Notes: generated by a model from the sequence alone, not told the origin. Shown: positions 17,057 to 29,777, counted from the stretch's first letter. The stretch is DNA of 64,000 bases from Mycobacterium sp. GA-1841 (GCF_001954135.1 NZ_MBEQ01000045.1:24208-88207), one strand, 5' to 3'. Program-made: numbers and translations.

Positions 17057-17807
17057 TTTTCCGATCGGCGAACTGCGCCAGCGCATCGGCATTGGCCGCC
17101 GCACCCACCAGCTCGACGAACAACGCCTTCTCGCGCTCGACAGCCGCCGAGATGGCATCCCGAATCGGGGCCACCATGGTCTGCTTGACCGCCATCAGAC
17201 TCGAAATCGGCTTGGCGGCAAGGATTTCGGCGTGTCGCCGGGCCTGCGGCAACAGGTCGTCAGGGTCACACACCTGCCACACCAGGCCCATCTGGGCCGC
17301 CTGCGGGGCATCGATCCACTCCGAGGACATCAACAGCCAAGCGGCGTTCTGCTTACCGAGCAACCGCGGCATCAGGTAGGAGGACGCTGCCTCCGGGGCC
17401 ACTCCGAGACTGGTGAACGGGCACTTCAGGCGCGCCGAAGACGACATGAACGCCAGATCGGCGAAGCCCAGGATGGTGGCACCGATGCCCACGCCGACCC
17501 CGTTGACCGCGCAGATCAACGGCTTCGGAAAATCCGCCAGGACCTCGATCATCCCGTAGAACCCGTGCTCACCCGGGGCGAAATCCGGATTGGCGATGCG
17601 ATGTTGCATCTCGACGAGGTCATTGCCCGCGCTGAATGCGCGGCCGGCACCGGTCAGCAGCACCACCGCGACCTCAGGATCCTCGGCCGCGGCGCGCAGT
17701 GCCACCGTCACCTCGTCATACAGCGCCTCGTTGAACGCGTTGAGGGCGTCGGGGCGGTTGAGGGTCAACGTGCGAACCCGATTGTCGTCCTCGATCAGCA
17801 GGGTCAA
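17046..17807 (-). CDS. Enoyl-CoA hydratase/isomerase family protein
   Basis: A 253-residue crotonase-fold protein. The oxyanion-hole segments GRAFSAGNDL (near 56-65) and NGVGVGIGATI (near 102-112) are present. Only one catalytic acid is obvious, the Glu of GVAPEAASSYLMPR near residue 137. That is the pattern of delta3-delta2-enoyl-CoA isomerases rather than two-Glu hydratases. It probably acts in beta-oxidation of unsaturated fatty acids or sterol side chains. It lies 53 bases downstream of the EthD-like gene on the same strand, and the two are probably co-transcribed. Confidence 0.85.
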   Translation of the reverse strand: MTLLIEDDNRVRTLTLNRPDALNAFNEALYDEVTVALRAAAEDPEVAVVLLTGAGRAFSAGNDLVEMQHRIANPDFAPGEHGFYGMIEVLADFPKPLICAVNGVGVGIGATILGFADLAFMSSSARLKCPFTSLGVAPEAASSYLMPRLLGKQNAAWLLMSSEWIDAPQAAQMGLVWQVCDPDDLLPQARRHAEILAAKPISSLMAVKQTMVAPIRDAISAAVEREKALFVELVGAAANADALAQFADRKTSG

Positions 17808-17860
17808 TTTTCACTCCTCGCGTGCGCGCCGTGGCCGCTGCAGCCTAACTAGAACACGTT

Positions 17861-18577
17861 TCACTCGGCGGGGGCGGGTCCGCCGAACGGCGTGACGTAG
17901 ACGTAGCGACTGGTCGGCACGGTGTCGATGTTGGTGCTCGCGCCGAAGGCATCGGTACTGGCCACCATCCGGCGCATCCGGTCGGCGAGATCGGCGTCGT
18001 CGGCAGCGCCGAAGAACGCGTGCAGATCCGACACCGCAGCTTGCGGGAACAACTCCTCCACGATGCCGTCGATCGCGACCGCGTCGGCCGTGAGCGCGCG
18101 GACCACGGTGTTCTGGGTGTAGCCGAATGTGGCCTGGGTTTCGATGGCCACCGGGGTATGGTCGCGGTGCCAGCGGTGCAGCCAGGTCGCCGCGTCGAGT
18201 TCGGCCGGCCGGCGCAGCAGCGCGATGTTGGCCAGCCCGTCGGTGCGCTCCCCCGGTACCGTCGACGGTGCGGCCATCGGCACCGATTCGGTGACCAGAT
18301 ACGCCGCGAGCGAATCACACTCGCCGGCAAGCACTTCCAGCGCGCCTTCGACCTGCTCACCGTAGTACTGCCGGACCCACATGCTGACCACCGCGACCAC
18401 CGGCGGATCCAGTGTCGTCAACGTCATCAGCGAATCACGCACCGCACCGTCGCGGACGTTGAGCGCCAACCCGGGCAGCCCGAGAGCCAGTAGTTCATCG
18501 CGGACCCGGGTTCGCAATCGGTCACACCACGGCTCGTCCGCCTGCGCGGCGCGCATCAGGACCATGACTTTCTCCAC
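17861..18577 (-). CDS. EthD-domain protein
   Basis: A 238-residue protein made of two ferredoxin-like (dimeric alpha-beta barrel) units. The EthD signature is the segment ATWLHRWHRDHTPVAIETQATFGYTQNTVVR in the second half. EthD-type proteins are small stress or degradative accessory proteins with no agreed catalytic role. The GTG at 18577 (MEKVMVLMRAA) was chosen because the sequence upstream in this frame overlaps the divergent FUSC gene and has low complexity. The gene is transcribed away from the FUSC gene with an 85-base gap. Confidence 0.72.
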   Translation of the reverse strand: MEKVMVLMRAAQADEPWCDRLRTRVRDELLALGLPGLALNVRDGAVRDSLMTLTTLDPPVVAVVSMWVRQYYGEQVEGALEVLAGECDSLAAYLVTESVPMAAPSTVPGERTDGLANIALLRRPAELDAATWLHRWHRDHTPVAIETQATFGYTQNTVVRALTADAVAIDGIVEELFPQAAVSDLHAFFGAADDADLADRMRRMVASTDAFGASTNIDTVPTSRYVYVTPFGGPAPAE

Positions 18578-18662
18578 GATGGGAGAACCTACCGCCGCCC
18601 CGCTGGGCGCCACGCGCGGGCGGATGTGCCGCCGCAGCCGTGCAGCGAGTGAGAATGGACGG

Positions 18663-20690
18663 GTGCACACGGGTGGACAGGCAGCCGACGCACTCCGGCT
18701 CAGTACCCCCGACGCCGGTGCGGTGGCCCGCAGCCTGATCGGCGTCTTGGGCGTCACTGCCGTCGCACTGGCCGCCGGGTCAGGTGCGACGGCGATGTGG
18801 ACACTCGGCGGCGCCATCATCGCCAGTGCCATCGCGCTGCAGCGCAGTCCCGGCGGCCGGATCCCCCTGGTGCTGGCCGGCACCGTGGAACTGGCCATCG
18901 CGGTGTTGATCGGCTCCCTCGTCGGCGGCCACAGTCCGGTGTTCATCGCCGTCGTGGCCCTCTGGTGCTTTGCCGCCGGCATGCAGTGGTCACTCGGCGC
19001 CAATGCCGGGCTCGTGGCCTCGGCAGCCAGCGCCTTGCTGGTACTCGCCCCACCGACCGCCTTCAACCTCGCCCAGTCCGTACTCGCGCCCACCCTGGTG
19101 GTCGTGGCCGGCGTGGTGCAGGCGGTACTGATCGCCGTCTGGCCACCGCGCCGTTGGCGCGTTCAGCGCGAGGGATTGACCCGGGCGTACCGCGCCTTGG
19201 CCGGTGATGCGCGCAACGTCGCTGCCGACTGCACCGCGACCGTCGACGACGCCCCGCTCACCTGGCTGCGAGAGGTCTTCGCCGACAGCCAGGTCAGCCA
19301 ACGCCCCCGCGCCTACCACGGCGGCTACCGGCTGCCAGAACGCATCGCGGGCACCCTGGCCTCGCTGCGCTCCACCGCTGATCGGGACAACTCGAGCGAC
19401 GACGGCGACCCATCGGCCGCCGAGTCCGGGCTGCCACAGCTGTTGACCGCCACCGCAGTGCTGCTCGACGCGATCGCCGACCACGGCCACACCGCCCGCC
19501 GGGACGCCGAACATGCCCTGGTGCGGGTTCGCACCGCCGCCGCCGCGGTGACCGGGCCCGAAGCCGCGCTGGCACAACGCCTGTGCGAACAGTTGCGCGA
19601 GGCCGCGGTGCTGCGGTTCGGCCAGTTACACCGGCCCGATCTGATCGGCTCGCTGGCCTCGGCGCCCGCTGTGGTCCGATCTCACCTGAGCTGGACCTCG
19701 CCGATCCTGCGGCACGCGATCCGGTTGTCGGTGACGACAGCGCTGGCCGTGGCCGCCGCCCGGTACGGCGGTCTCGAACACGGCTACTGGATGCCGTTGG
19801 CCGTGGTGGTGGTGCTGCGCCCCGAGACCGCGCACACCTACACCCGCTGCGCCGGACGGATGGCGGGCCTGGCGGTCGGGATCGTCGTGGCCTCGATACT
19901 CACCCTGTTGTGGCAGCCCGGACCGGTCGGCTCGGCGGTGTGCGCGGTGCTGTTCGTCGGGATCGCCTATGCGGTATCGCAGTTCGGCTACCTCGCCGTG
20001 GGCGCGACGGTCGGCGCGATCGTGATGTTCGCTGTCGGGGTCAGTGCCACGGCGCCCTGGGCGGGCAACACCGACCGACTGTTCGCGGTGCTGATCGGTG
20101 GCGGCTTCGCGGTGATGGCGCATGTGGCGCTGCCCGACCATGCCCTGATCCGGTTGCGTCAGCGCGCCGGCGAACTACTGATGACCGAGATCGACTATGC
20201 CGCACTGGTGATCAAGGCATTCGTGCACGAGATCGACCACCCTGCCGAGGTCCTGTCGGCAGCCTGGCAGCGGGCGTTCCGCGCACGGGCCGCCTTCGAA
20301 GCCGCGTGGGGTGCGACCAGCTTGGACCCGCCGATCCTGCGGCGCTGGTTGCGGTCCTACCGGACCGCGCTCAACTCGGTGACCAGCGCCTGCACCACGC
20401 TGGAGAACAGCCTGCCGACCCACCCGTCGTCGGCGTTGCACGGCGAGTTCGTCGCTGCGGTCGACGATTACGTCGAAGCGCTGCGCGGGGCACCACCGAG
20501 CCCCGCGGTGCCGTGGAGCCTGGACACCGCCGAACTGTCGACCGCGCTGCGGCGGCTGCACAACGTGGCCTCGACACTGTCCGCCGACAACGGTGCGGCG
20601 CGCATCCTGATCGGCGAGCTCGTCACGATCACCCGCAGCCTCGAAGAGATCGCGATCGACCGGGTGGCCGCGGCGGGTGAGTCGCGCTAA
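18663..20690 (+). CDS. FUSC-family inner membrane transporter
   Basis: A 675-residue protein with two blocks of hydrophobic segments separated by a soluble region of about 180 residues, then a soluble C-terminal part. This is the FUSC/aromatic acid exporter (YccS/AaeB-like) arrangement. The second block includes HGYWMPLAVVVVLRPE, the best conserved FUSC sequence. It probably exports small aromatic or organic acids. The GTG at 18663 begins MHTGGQAADALR; an in-frame ATG at 18624 is possible. Its TAA shares the bases CTAA with the stop codon of the convergent thioesterase. Confidence 0.78.
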   Translation: MHTGGQAADALRLSTPDAGAVARSLIGVLGVTAVALAAGSGATAMWTLGGAIIASAIALQRSPGGRIPLVLAGTVELAIAVLIGSLVGGHSPVFIAVVALWCFAAGMQWSLGANAGLVASAASALLVLAPPTAFNLAQSVLAPTLVVVAGVVQAVLIAVWPPRRWRVQREGLTRAYRALAGDARNVAADCTATVDDAPLTWLREVFADSQVSQRPRAYHGGYRLPERIAGTLASLRSTADRDNSSDDGDPSAAESGLPQLLTATAVLLDAIADHGHTARRDAEHALVRVRTAAAAVTGPEAALAQRLCEQLREAAVLRFGQLHRPDLIGSLASAPAVVRSHLSWTSPILRHAIRLSVTTALAVAAARYGGLEHGYWMPLAVVVVLRPETAHTYTRCAGRMAGLAVGIVVASILTLLWQPGPVGSAVCAVLFVGIAYAVSQFGYLAVGATVGAIVMFAVGVSATAPWAGNTDRLFAVLIGGGFAVMAHVALPDHALIRLRQRAGELLMTEIDYAALVIKAFVHEIDHPAEVLSAAWQRAFRARAAFEAAWGATSLDPPILRRWLRSYRTALNSVTSACTTLENSLPTHPSSALHGEFVAAVDDYVEALRGAPPSPAVPWSLDTAELSTALRRLHNVASTLSADNGAARILIGELVTITRSLEEIAIDRVAAAGESR

Positions 20691-21322
20691 GCCTGTCCGC
20701 GCGCCCACTTCGGCAGGATGAAGACCCCCTCGGCCTCGGCCGTGATGCCTTGGGCATCTGAAACATGGCCTGACGCAAAGGCTTTGATTCCGTCGGTACG
20801 GGTGATCCGGCCCTCGGCGTGCAGATCCCCCAGCGGGGTGGCCCGCAGATACCGGATGGTCAGGGTGCCGGTGAACCGGGGCCGATCCGAGTCACTGGCA
20901 GCCACCTCCCCCAACACGTGGTCGAGCACCATGGCCACCATCCCGCCGTGGACATGGCCGGGTGGGCCTTCGTAGGCCGCGCCGACGTGAAAATCCGTCC
21001 GCACCCCACCGTCGGCTTCCTTGACGATCACCAACGGCGGCGCCATCGGATTCCGGATGCCGATCGCCGGGTTACCCCACGGCATCCGGTCGCCGTCGGA
21101 GGTGTAGCGGACCCCGAACGGTCCGTCGATCTGCCGGGCCTGCAACCGCGCCGTGGCATCGTCGATCTGGGCCCGCACGGCGGCGACCTCCTCGGCGTCG
21201 ACCTCGGAGCGAATGGTGGCGTCGATCAGCGCGCGCACCGATCCGGCCAACGGCTCCCACACCGCCCGCAGACGCTGAACATCCGCGGACGTGAGCCCTT
21301 CGACATGGGTGTAACCCGGCAT
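20687..21322 (-). CDS. PaaI-type hotdog-fold thioesterase
   Basis: A 211-residue hotdog protein. The C-terminal 120 residues hold the fold, with the central helix motif GPPGHVHGGMVAMVLDHVLG, which supplies the acyl-CoA site, followed by TGTLTIRYLRATPLGD. The N-terminal 80 residues form a helical extension (ALIDATIRSEVDAEEVAAVRAQIDDATARL) often seen in mycobacterial paralogues. It should hydrolyse acyl-CoA thioesters; the chain specificity is unknown. It is divergent from the TPR gene with a gap of 59 bases. Confidence 0.82.
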   Translation of the reverse strand: MPGYTHVEGLTSADVQRLRAVWEPLAGSVRALIDATIRSEVDAEEVAAVRAQIDDATARLQARQIDGPFGVRYTSDGDRMPWGNPAIGIRNPMAPPLVIVKEADGGVRTDFHVGAAYEGPPGHVHGGMVAMVLDHVLGEVAASDSDRPRFTGTLTIRYLRATPLGDLHAEGRITRTDGIKAFASGHVSDAQGITAEAEGVFILPKWARGQA

Positions 21323-21381
21323 CTCAGCACTAGACCATGTTCGCCTCGCCGGTGTCGAGCCACCCGCGTACCGTCACGGTC

Positions 21382-23073
21382 GTGACGGATCCTGCTCAGA
21401 CCGAACCCTATTACCGGCTCGGGTCCTATCACCGGCGGACGGACACCCCGTCGCGGCCGGCGCAGGTGTGGTTCGACCGCGGCATGGTGTGGTCCTACGC
21501 GTTCAACCACGAAGAAGCCGTCCGCTGCTTCGAACGCGCACTCGTCCTCGACCCGGATTTCGCGCTCGCCCGCTGGGGTATCGCCTACGCGGTCGGCCCC
21601 AACTACAACAAGGCATGGGAGGCCTTCGACCCGACGGATCTGCGCGCCTCACTCGACCGGGCCCGGGCCGAACTCGAACGGGCGGCCACCGGCCGCGCGA
21701 GCGCAGTGGAACGCGGGCTGATCTCCGCGCTGCACAAGCGATTTCCGACTGCCGACCCCGACGACACGGCGACCCTGTCCGCCGGACATACCGCATACGC
21801 CGAGGCGATGGCCACGCTCGCCCGGCACCATCCCGAGGACATCGACGTGCAGGCACTGGCCGCCGATGCCCTGCTCAATGTCACGGCGTGGGCGTTGTGG
21901 GACGGCCGCACCGGTGAGCCCGCCCCGGGATCGCGCGTGGTGGAGGCGAAACGCATCCTCGACGCGGCGCTGGATACCGCCGCCGGTCGCCGGCACCCCG
22001 GCATTCTGCACCTCTACATCCACGCCATGGAGATGTCGGCCACGCCCCAGGCGGCACTGCCGGCCGCGGATCTGCTGCGCGGGCTGGTGCCCGACGCCGG
22101 ACATCTCCAACACATGGCCAGCCACATCGACGTGCTGTGTGGCGACTACCGCAGCTCGGTGACAGCCAATCTTGCCGCGGTACACGCCGACCGGAAGTTC
22201 GTCGCGCGCGAAGGCGCACTGAACTTCTACTCGCTCTACCGGGCCCACGACCTGCACTTCGTGGTCTATTCGGCGATGTTCGAAGGCAGTTCGCAGATCG
22301 CGCTCGACGCGGCCGAGGAATTGGCCGCTCAGCTCACCCCCGACGTACTGTCCGTCTCCTCGCCGCCGATGGCGGACTGGCTGGAAGCGTTCGTGCCGTT
22401 GCGAGTGCACGTGCTGGTGCGCTTCGGCCGATGGGATGACCTGATCGCTGAACCATTGCCCACCGATCCCGACCTGTACTGCACCACCACCGCGACAGTG
22501 CACTACGGCCGTGGCGTCGCCTACGCGGCCACCGGACAGATCGAAGCGGCCCGCGCCGAGCTGGTCGCTTTCCTCGCGGCCTACCGGCGTATCCCCGACA
22601 CCCGCTACCTGTTCAACAACACCAGCCGAGACATCCTCGCCATCGCCGAACAGATGCTCCGCGGCGAGATCGCCTATCGAGAAGGCGATCACGAGACCGC
22701 CTTCTCCCAGCTGCGCCGCGCGATCGACCTCGACGACGCGCTGCCCTACGACGAACCGTGGGGGTGGATGCAGCCCACCCGGCATGCTTACGGCGCGCTC
22801 CTGCTCGAACAGGGCCGGGTCGAACAGGCCGCTCGCGTCTACGCCGCCGATCTCGGCCTGGACCCCACGCTGAGCCGGTCCAGCCAGCATCCCAACAACG
22901 TCTGGAGCCTGCACGGCTACCACGAATGCCTCCGGCGGCTGGGCCGCGACGCCGAGGCCGTCATCATCGGCCGGCAACTCGAGCTGGCGCTGGCCCGGGC
23001 CGACGTCACCGTGCGCGCCTCCTGCGCCTGCCGTCTGGACGTCGCATCTCCATGTTGCGGCGAGAAGTCCTGA
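21382..23073 (+). CDS. TPR-repeat protein
   Basis: A 563-residue soluble protein built of tetratricopeptide-type helical hairpins. The clearest is NHEEAVRCFERALVLDPDFALARWGIAYAVG near the N-terminus; further ones occur around residues 380-420 and 450-520. Conserved His-rich segments occur at LHLYIHAMEMS and GHLQHMASHIDVL, and the protein ends with a cysteine cluster (CACRLDVASPCCGEKS). Such proteins are scaffolds; no enzymatic domain is seen. The GTG at 21382 gives MTDPAQTEPYYRLG. It is followed after 26 bases by the nucleoside deaminase. Confidence 0.7.
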   Translation: MTDPAQTEPYYRLGSYHRRTDTPSRPAQVWFDRGMVWSYAFNHEEAVRCFERALVLDPDFALARWGIAYAVGPNYNKAWEAFDPTDLRASLDRARAELERAATGRASAVERGLISALHKRFPTADPDDTATLSAGHTAYAEAMATLARHHPEDIDVQALAADALLNVTAWALWDGRTGEPAPGSRVVEAKRILDAALDTAAGRRHPGILHLYIHAMEMSATPQAALPAADLLRGLVPDAGHLQHMASHIDVLCGDYRSSVTANLAAVHADRKFVAREGALNFYSLYRAHDLHFVVYSAMFEGSSQIALDAAEELAAQLTPDVLSVSSPPMADWLEAFVPLRVHVLVRFGRWDDLIAEPLPTDPDLYCTTTATVHYGRGVAYAATGQIEAARAELVAFLAAYRRIPDTRYLFNNTSRDILAIAEQMLRGEIAYREGDHETAFSQLRRAIDLDDALPYDEPWGWMQPTRHAYGALLLEQGRVEQAARVYAADLGLDPTLSRSSQHPNNVWSLHGYHECLRRLGRDAEAVIIGRQLELALARADVTVRASCACRLDVASPCCGEKS

Positions 23074-23099
23074 GCGGGCCGGCGCGTAAACTCGGCCGA

Positions 23100-23579
23100 G
23101 TGGCCATCAGCGAGAACGACCTCGGTCAGTTGCGCCAATGCGTCGAGTTGGCCCGCGAAGCACTCGCCGACGGTGACGAACCGTTCGGATCGATCCTGGT
23201 CGACAACGCCGGCACGACGGTGTTCACCGATCGCAATCGGGTCAAGGGCGGCGACGCCACCCAGCATCCGGAATTCGCCATCGCCCGCTGGGCGGCCGAG
23301 CACATGAATCCCGATGAGCGCGCCAATGCCACGGTGTACACCTCCGGTGAGCACTGTCCGATGTGCTCGGCCGCACATGCCTGGGTGGGATTGGGCCGCA
23401 TCGTCTATGCCACCTCCTCGGCCCAGTTGAGCCGGTGGTTGTCGGAATGGGGCGTGCCGGCCGCGCCGGTGGCGCCGCTGCCGATCACCACGGTGGCCCC
23501 CGGCATCGAAGTGGACGGGCCGGCCGGCGAACTCGCCGCGCCGATGAAGGACCTCTATGCGGCGAAGTTCCGTGTCTGA
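23100..23579 (+). CDS. Nucleoside/nucleobase deaminase (CDA superfamily)
   Basis: A 159-residue zinc deaminase. The zinc and proton-transfer motif is HPEFA with His56 and Glu58, and the second zinc motif is CPMCSAA with Cys86 and Cys89, a PCxxC variant. It most resembles guanine/cytosine-type or tRNA-adenosine-type deaminases; the substrate is uncertain, and the short length argues against TadA alone. The GTG at 23100 begins MAISENDLGQLR. An ATG at 23052 would overlap the TPR gene and add 16 residues. Its end overlaps the GH13 gene by 23 bases. Confidence 0.8.
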   Translation: MAISENDLGQLRQCVELAREALADGDEPFGSILVDNAGTTVFTDRNRVKGGDATQHPEFAIARWAAEHMNPDERANATVYTSGEHCPMCSAAHAWVGLGRIVYATSSAQLSRWLSEWGVPAAPVAPLPITTVAPGIEVDGPAGELAAPMKDLYAAKFRV

Positions 23580-24879
23580 ACCGCGGTGGGTGGCACACGC
23601 CATCTGGTGGCAGGTCTACCCACTGGGTTTCGTCGGCGCGTTCCCCGCCGATACCCCGCCGACCGCCGATGAGCACCGGTTACGGCGCATCGTCGGTTGG
23701 CTCGACCACGCCGTGCAGCTCGGCGCCTCCGGGATCGCGCTCGGCCCGATCTTCGCGTCCCGAACCCACGGCTACGACACCACCGACCATTTCCGCATCG
23801 ACCCGCGCCTGGGTGACGACGACGATTTCGACCACCTGGTGGCCGAGGCCCGCCACCGCGGGCTGCGCATCCTGCTCGACGGGGTGTTCAACCACGTGGG
23901 CACCGACTTCGCCCGATACCGCGAAGCGCTCGACGGCGGCTCGGACCATCCGTCGTCGGCGTGGTTTCGCAGGCGCGGCAACACCTCTCGATTCGACACC
24001 TTCGAAGGCCACGACGAGCTGATCGCGTTGAACCACGACGATGCCGACGTGGCGGATTACACCACCGCGGTTCTGGAGCACTGGCTCGGCCGAGGCGCCG
24101 ACGGTTGGCGCCTCGACGCCGCGTATGCGGTGCCCGACCAGTTCTGGGCGCGGGTGCTGCCCTCGGTCCGGCAGAAGTTCCCACACGCGTGGTTCGTCAG
24201 TGAGGTGATCCACGGTGACTACAAAGCGACCGTGCAGGCGTCGACGGTCGATTCGGTCACCCAGTACGAGCTGTGGAAGGCCATCTGGAGCAGCCTCAAC
24301 GACGGCAACTTCCACGAACTGGACTGGGCACTCCAGCGGCACAACGACTTTCTCGACACATTCGTACCGTTGACCTTCATCGGTAACCATGACGTGACCC
24401 GGATCGCCAGCCAACTGGAGAACCCCACGCACGTCGAACATGCGCTCGCGGTCCTGCTGACCACCGGCGGCACCCCGAGCATCTACGCCGGTGACGAATC
24501 GGCGTACCGCGGTGTGAAAGAACAGCGGCGCGGCGGTGACGATGCGGTCCGCCCCGAATTCACCTCTCCCGCTGAGGATTCGGACGCTCTACGGCTACAC
24601 CGGCATCTGATCGGACTACGCCGGCGCCACCCGTGGCTGCACACCGCGACCACCTCACCGTTGTTGCTGACCAACACGCACTACGTCTACCGGACCAGAG
24701 CCGGCACCGAATCGCTGATCGTGGCCCTCAATGGCGGCGATACGACACTGACATTGTCGTTACCCGATCTCGGTGTGCAGGCGGGCGTCGTCATCGCCGG
24801 ATCGGGCGCGCCACCGCAGGACGAGATCAGCCACGCGGACGTTGCCCCACACGGCTGGTTGATCATCCAGCCGCACTGA
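23557..24879 (+). CDS. Alpha-amylase family glycosidase (GH13)
   Basis: A 440-residue intracellular GH13 enzyme without a signal peptide. The four conserved regions are visible: DGVFNHVG (109-116), GWRLDAAY with nucleophile Asp187, FVSEVIHG with acid/base Glu216, and FIGNHDVTRI with transition-state Asp279. A short C-terminal beta domain follows. It would act on an alpha-glucan or trehalose-type substrate; the exact specificity is not clear. The ATG at 23557 overlaps the deaminase end; a GTG at 23572 is an alternative. There is no adjacent glycogen operon. Confidence 0.88.
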   Translation: MRRSSVSEPRWVAHAIWWQVYPLGFVGAFPADTPPTADEHRLRRIVGWLDHAVQLGASGIALGPIFASRTHGYDTTDHFRIDPRLGDDDDFDHLVAEARHRGLRILLDGVFNHVGTDFARYREALDGGSDHPSSAWFRRRGNTSRFDTFEGHDELIALNHDDADVADYTTAVLEHWLGRGADGWRLDAAYAVPDQFWARVLPSVRQKFPHAWFVSEVIHGDYKATVQASTVDSVTQYELWKAIWSSLNDGNFHELDWALQRHNDFLDTFVPLTFIGNHDVTRIASQLENPTHVEHALAVLLTTGGTPSIYAGDESAYRGVKEQRRGGDDAVRPEFTSPAEDSDALRLHRHLIGLRRRHPWLHTATTSPLLLTNTHYVYRTRAGTESLIVALNGGDTTLTLSLPDLGVQAGVVIAGSGAPPQDEISHADVAPHGWLIIQPH

Positions 24880-24986
24880 GCAATTTGACGGTCACCGAGT
24901 GGATACACCTCATCTCGAGCTGTGACGAACCGGGCGCGGTCAAACGGGTCATCGCCGACCATGCCGCCAATATCGCGTACCCGCGT

Positions 24987-24992
24987 TATGTT
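24987..24992 (+). promoter_or_regulatory. Possible -10 element giving a leaderless cyclase-like transcript
   Basis: TATGTT fits TANNNT. Its end is 8 bases before the ATG at 25001, where transcription would be expected to begin. No Shine-Dalgarno sequence precedes that ATG, which agrees with a leaderless mRNA. No good -35 is seen. Confidence 0.35.
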
Positions 24993-25000
24993 TGGTTTCA

Positions 25001-27192
25001 ATGTCTATTTTCGAGAAGGCAGCGTCTGAGCGAGCAGCGTCCGAGCCGGTAGCCTCCGCTCAGACCGAATTCTCCGCGAAATTCCGCCGGCGCAGCACGC
25101 TGTCGCGCATCAGTATCCAGTCCAAGCTCCTGGCGATGTTGCTGATCACCAGCATGCTTTCGGCGGCGGTGGTCGGTGTCATCGGCTATCAGTCAGGTCG
25201 GAGCTCGCTGCGGGACTCGGTGTTCGACCGGTTGACCGAGACTCGCGCGGCGCAGGCCAGGCAGTTGGAGTCCGAGTACCGCTACCTGAGGAACTCGCTG
25301 GTCGTGTATACCCGTGGGGCCACGGCGGCCGAGGCGACGGCGGCGTTTACCACGGCGTTCGACGAGTTGCGCAAGAAACCGGTCACGCCCGAGGAGCAGA
25401 AGGCCGTCTCCGATTACTACCGCAAGCGCTTCGACCGAAGCACCGATACCGCCTCGGGCAACCAGATCGACGTCGCGGCACTGATCCCGACATCGAATGC
25501 CCAGATCCACCTGCAAGCCGCCTACACGGCACCGTTTGACGACCGAGCCAAGGCGATCACCAGCGACGACGCGCGCGACGGAAGCGACTGGTCGGCGGCC
25601 AACGCCCGGTTCAACGACTACTTCCGCACGATCGTCACCCGATTCGGGTTCGAAGATGCCTTGCTTCTCGACACCCGCGGCAACGTGGTCTACAACGCCT
25701 ACAAGGGGCCCGATCTGGGCACCAACATCTATACCGGGCCGTACAAGAGCACCGCGCTGACCCAGGCATACCAGCAGGCGATCGAGTCCAACGCCCTCGA
25801 CTACATCGGCGTCACCGACTTCGGTGCCTACCTGCCCGCGAATGGCCCCACCGCCTGGATGGTCGCCCCGATCCGCACGGGCGACCGGGTGGCCGGCGTC
25901 CTGGCCCTGCAGTTCCCGATCCGCGGGGTGAACCGAATAATGACCGCGGGCAGCAAGTGGGAACGGGTCGGCATGGGTGAGACCGGCGAGTCCTATCTCG
26001 TCGGCCCGGACGGGCTGATGCGGTCGAACTCGAGACTGTTCATCGAAGATCCCGAACGCTTCGAACACGAGGTCGTCGAGGCCGGGACAGCCCCCGACGT
26101 GGCCGAGAAGTCCATTCGTCAGGGTGGCACCACGATGGTGCAACCGGTGGCCAACGAGGCGTCCCGGCTGGCGCAGCGAGGTCAATCGGGAACGCTCGTC
26201 GACATCGACTATCTGGGCAACGAGACCCTGATGTCCTACGCCCCGGTGCAGTTGCCCGGCCTGGACTGGGTAGTGGTGGCCAAGATCGACACGGCCGAGG
26301 CGTTCGCCCCGGTCACCTCGTTCACCCGCACCCTGGTGCTGTCCACCGTGGCGATCATCCTGGTGGTGTGTGTCGCCGCGATCCTGTTGGCCCGGTTCTT
26401 CGTCCGGCCGCTGCGCCGGCTGGAGGCCGGTGCCCACCAGATCAGCTCGGGTGAGCTGGGGGTCTCGCTGCCGGTTCTCTCCCGTGACGAATTCGGCGAC
26501 CTGACAATCGCGTTCAACGAGATGAGCCGCAATCTGCGGATCAAAGAAGACCTGCTCGAGGAACAGCGTCACGAGAACGACCGGCTGCTGCTGTCGATGA
26601 TGCCCGAACCGGTCGTCCAGCGATACCGCGACGGCGAGGAGAACATCGCCCAGGACCACCAGAACGTCACCGTCGTCTTCGCCGATCTGCTCGGGCTCGA
26701 AGAGCTTTCGGCCGATCTGTGCGCCGACGACCTGTTGGCGATGGTCAACAATCTGATCCGCGAATTCGATTCGGCAGCAGAGAATCTCGGTGTCGAACCG
26801 GTACGCACGTTACACAACGGCTACCTGGCCAGCTGCGGGTTGACCGTGCCCAGACTCGACAACATCCGCCGCACCGTGGACTTCACCATCGAGATGCAGC
26901 GCATCGTCGACCGATATCGCAACGAGTCCGGATACGACGTGCGGTTGCGTGCCGGCATCGACACCGGAACCGTGGGCAGCGGCCTGATCGGCCGGTCCAA
27001 CCTGGCCTATGACATGTGGGGATCGGCGGTCGACCTCGCCTACCAGGTGCAGAGCGGGGCACCCCAAGCCGGCGTGTACGTCACCGACCGGGTACGTGAG
27101 GCCACGCAGGATGCCCGGCAGTTCACCTCCGTGGGATCGGTCACCGTCAACGATGTCGAAGTACCGATCTGGCGATTGGTGGACCGCCAGTC

Positions 27193-27196
<4 letters not shown>
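25001..27196 (+). CDS. Membrane receptor with Cache-like sensor, HAMP and degenerate class III cyclase domain
   Basis: A 731-residue protein. A first membrane helix lies at about 42-65, then an extracytoplasmic sensor of some 370 residues (Cache-like, with ALLLDTRGNVVYNAYKG and WMVAPIRTGDRVAGVLALQ). A second helix at about 440-465 is followed by HAMP (FFVRPLRRLEAGAHQISSGELGV) and a C-terminal class III nucleotide cyclase domain. Domain order and neighbour match M. tuberculosis Rv2435c. The first metal Asp562 is present, but the substrate Lys is Arg602, the second metal Asp is Asn606, and the transition-state Asn/Arg are Asp678 and Gln682. It overlaps the MscS gene in ATGA. It may be inactive and serve as a sensor or allosteric domain. 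Confidence 0.85.
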
Positions 27197-29762
<2,566 letters not shown>

Positions 29763-29777
29763 AGATCCACCCACCCA

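Noticed and set aside
18577..19093. N-terminal extension of the EthD-like frame to 410 codons
   Set aside because: The extra part is antisense to the FUSC gene and has Ala/Pro/Thr low complexity; the domain begins near the GTG at 18577.
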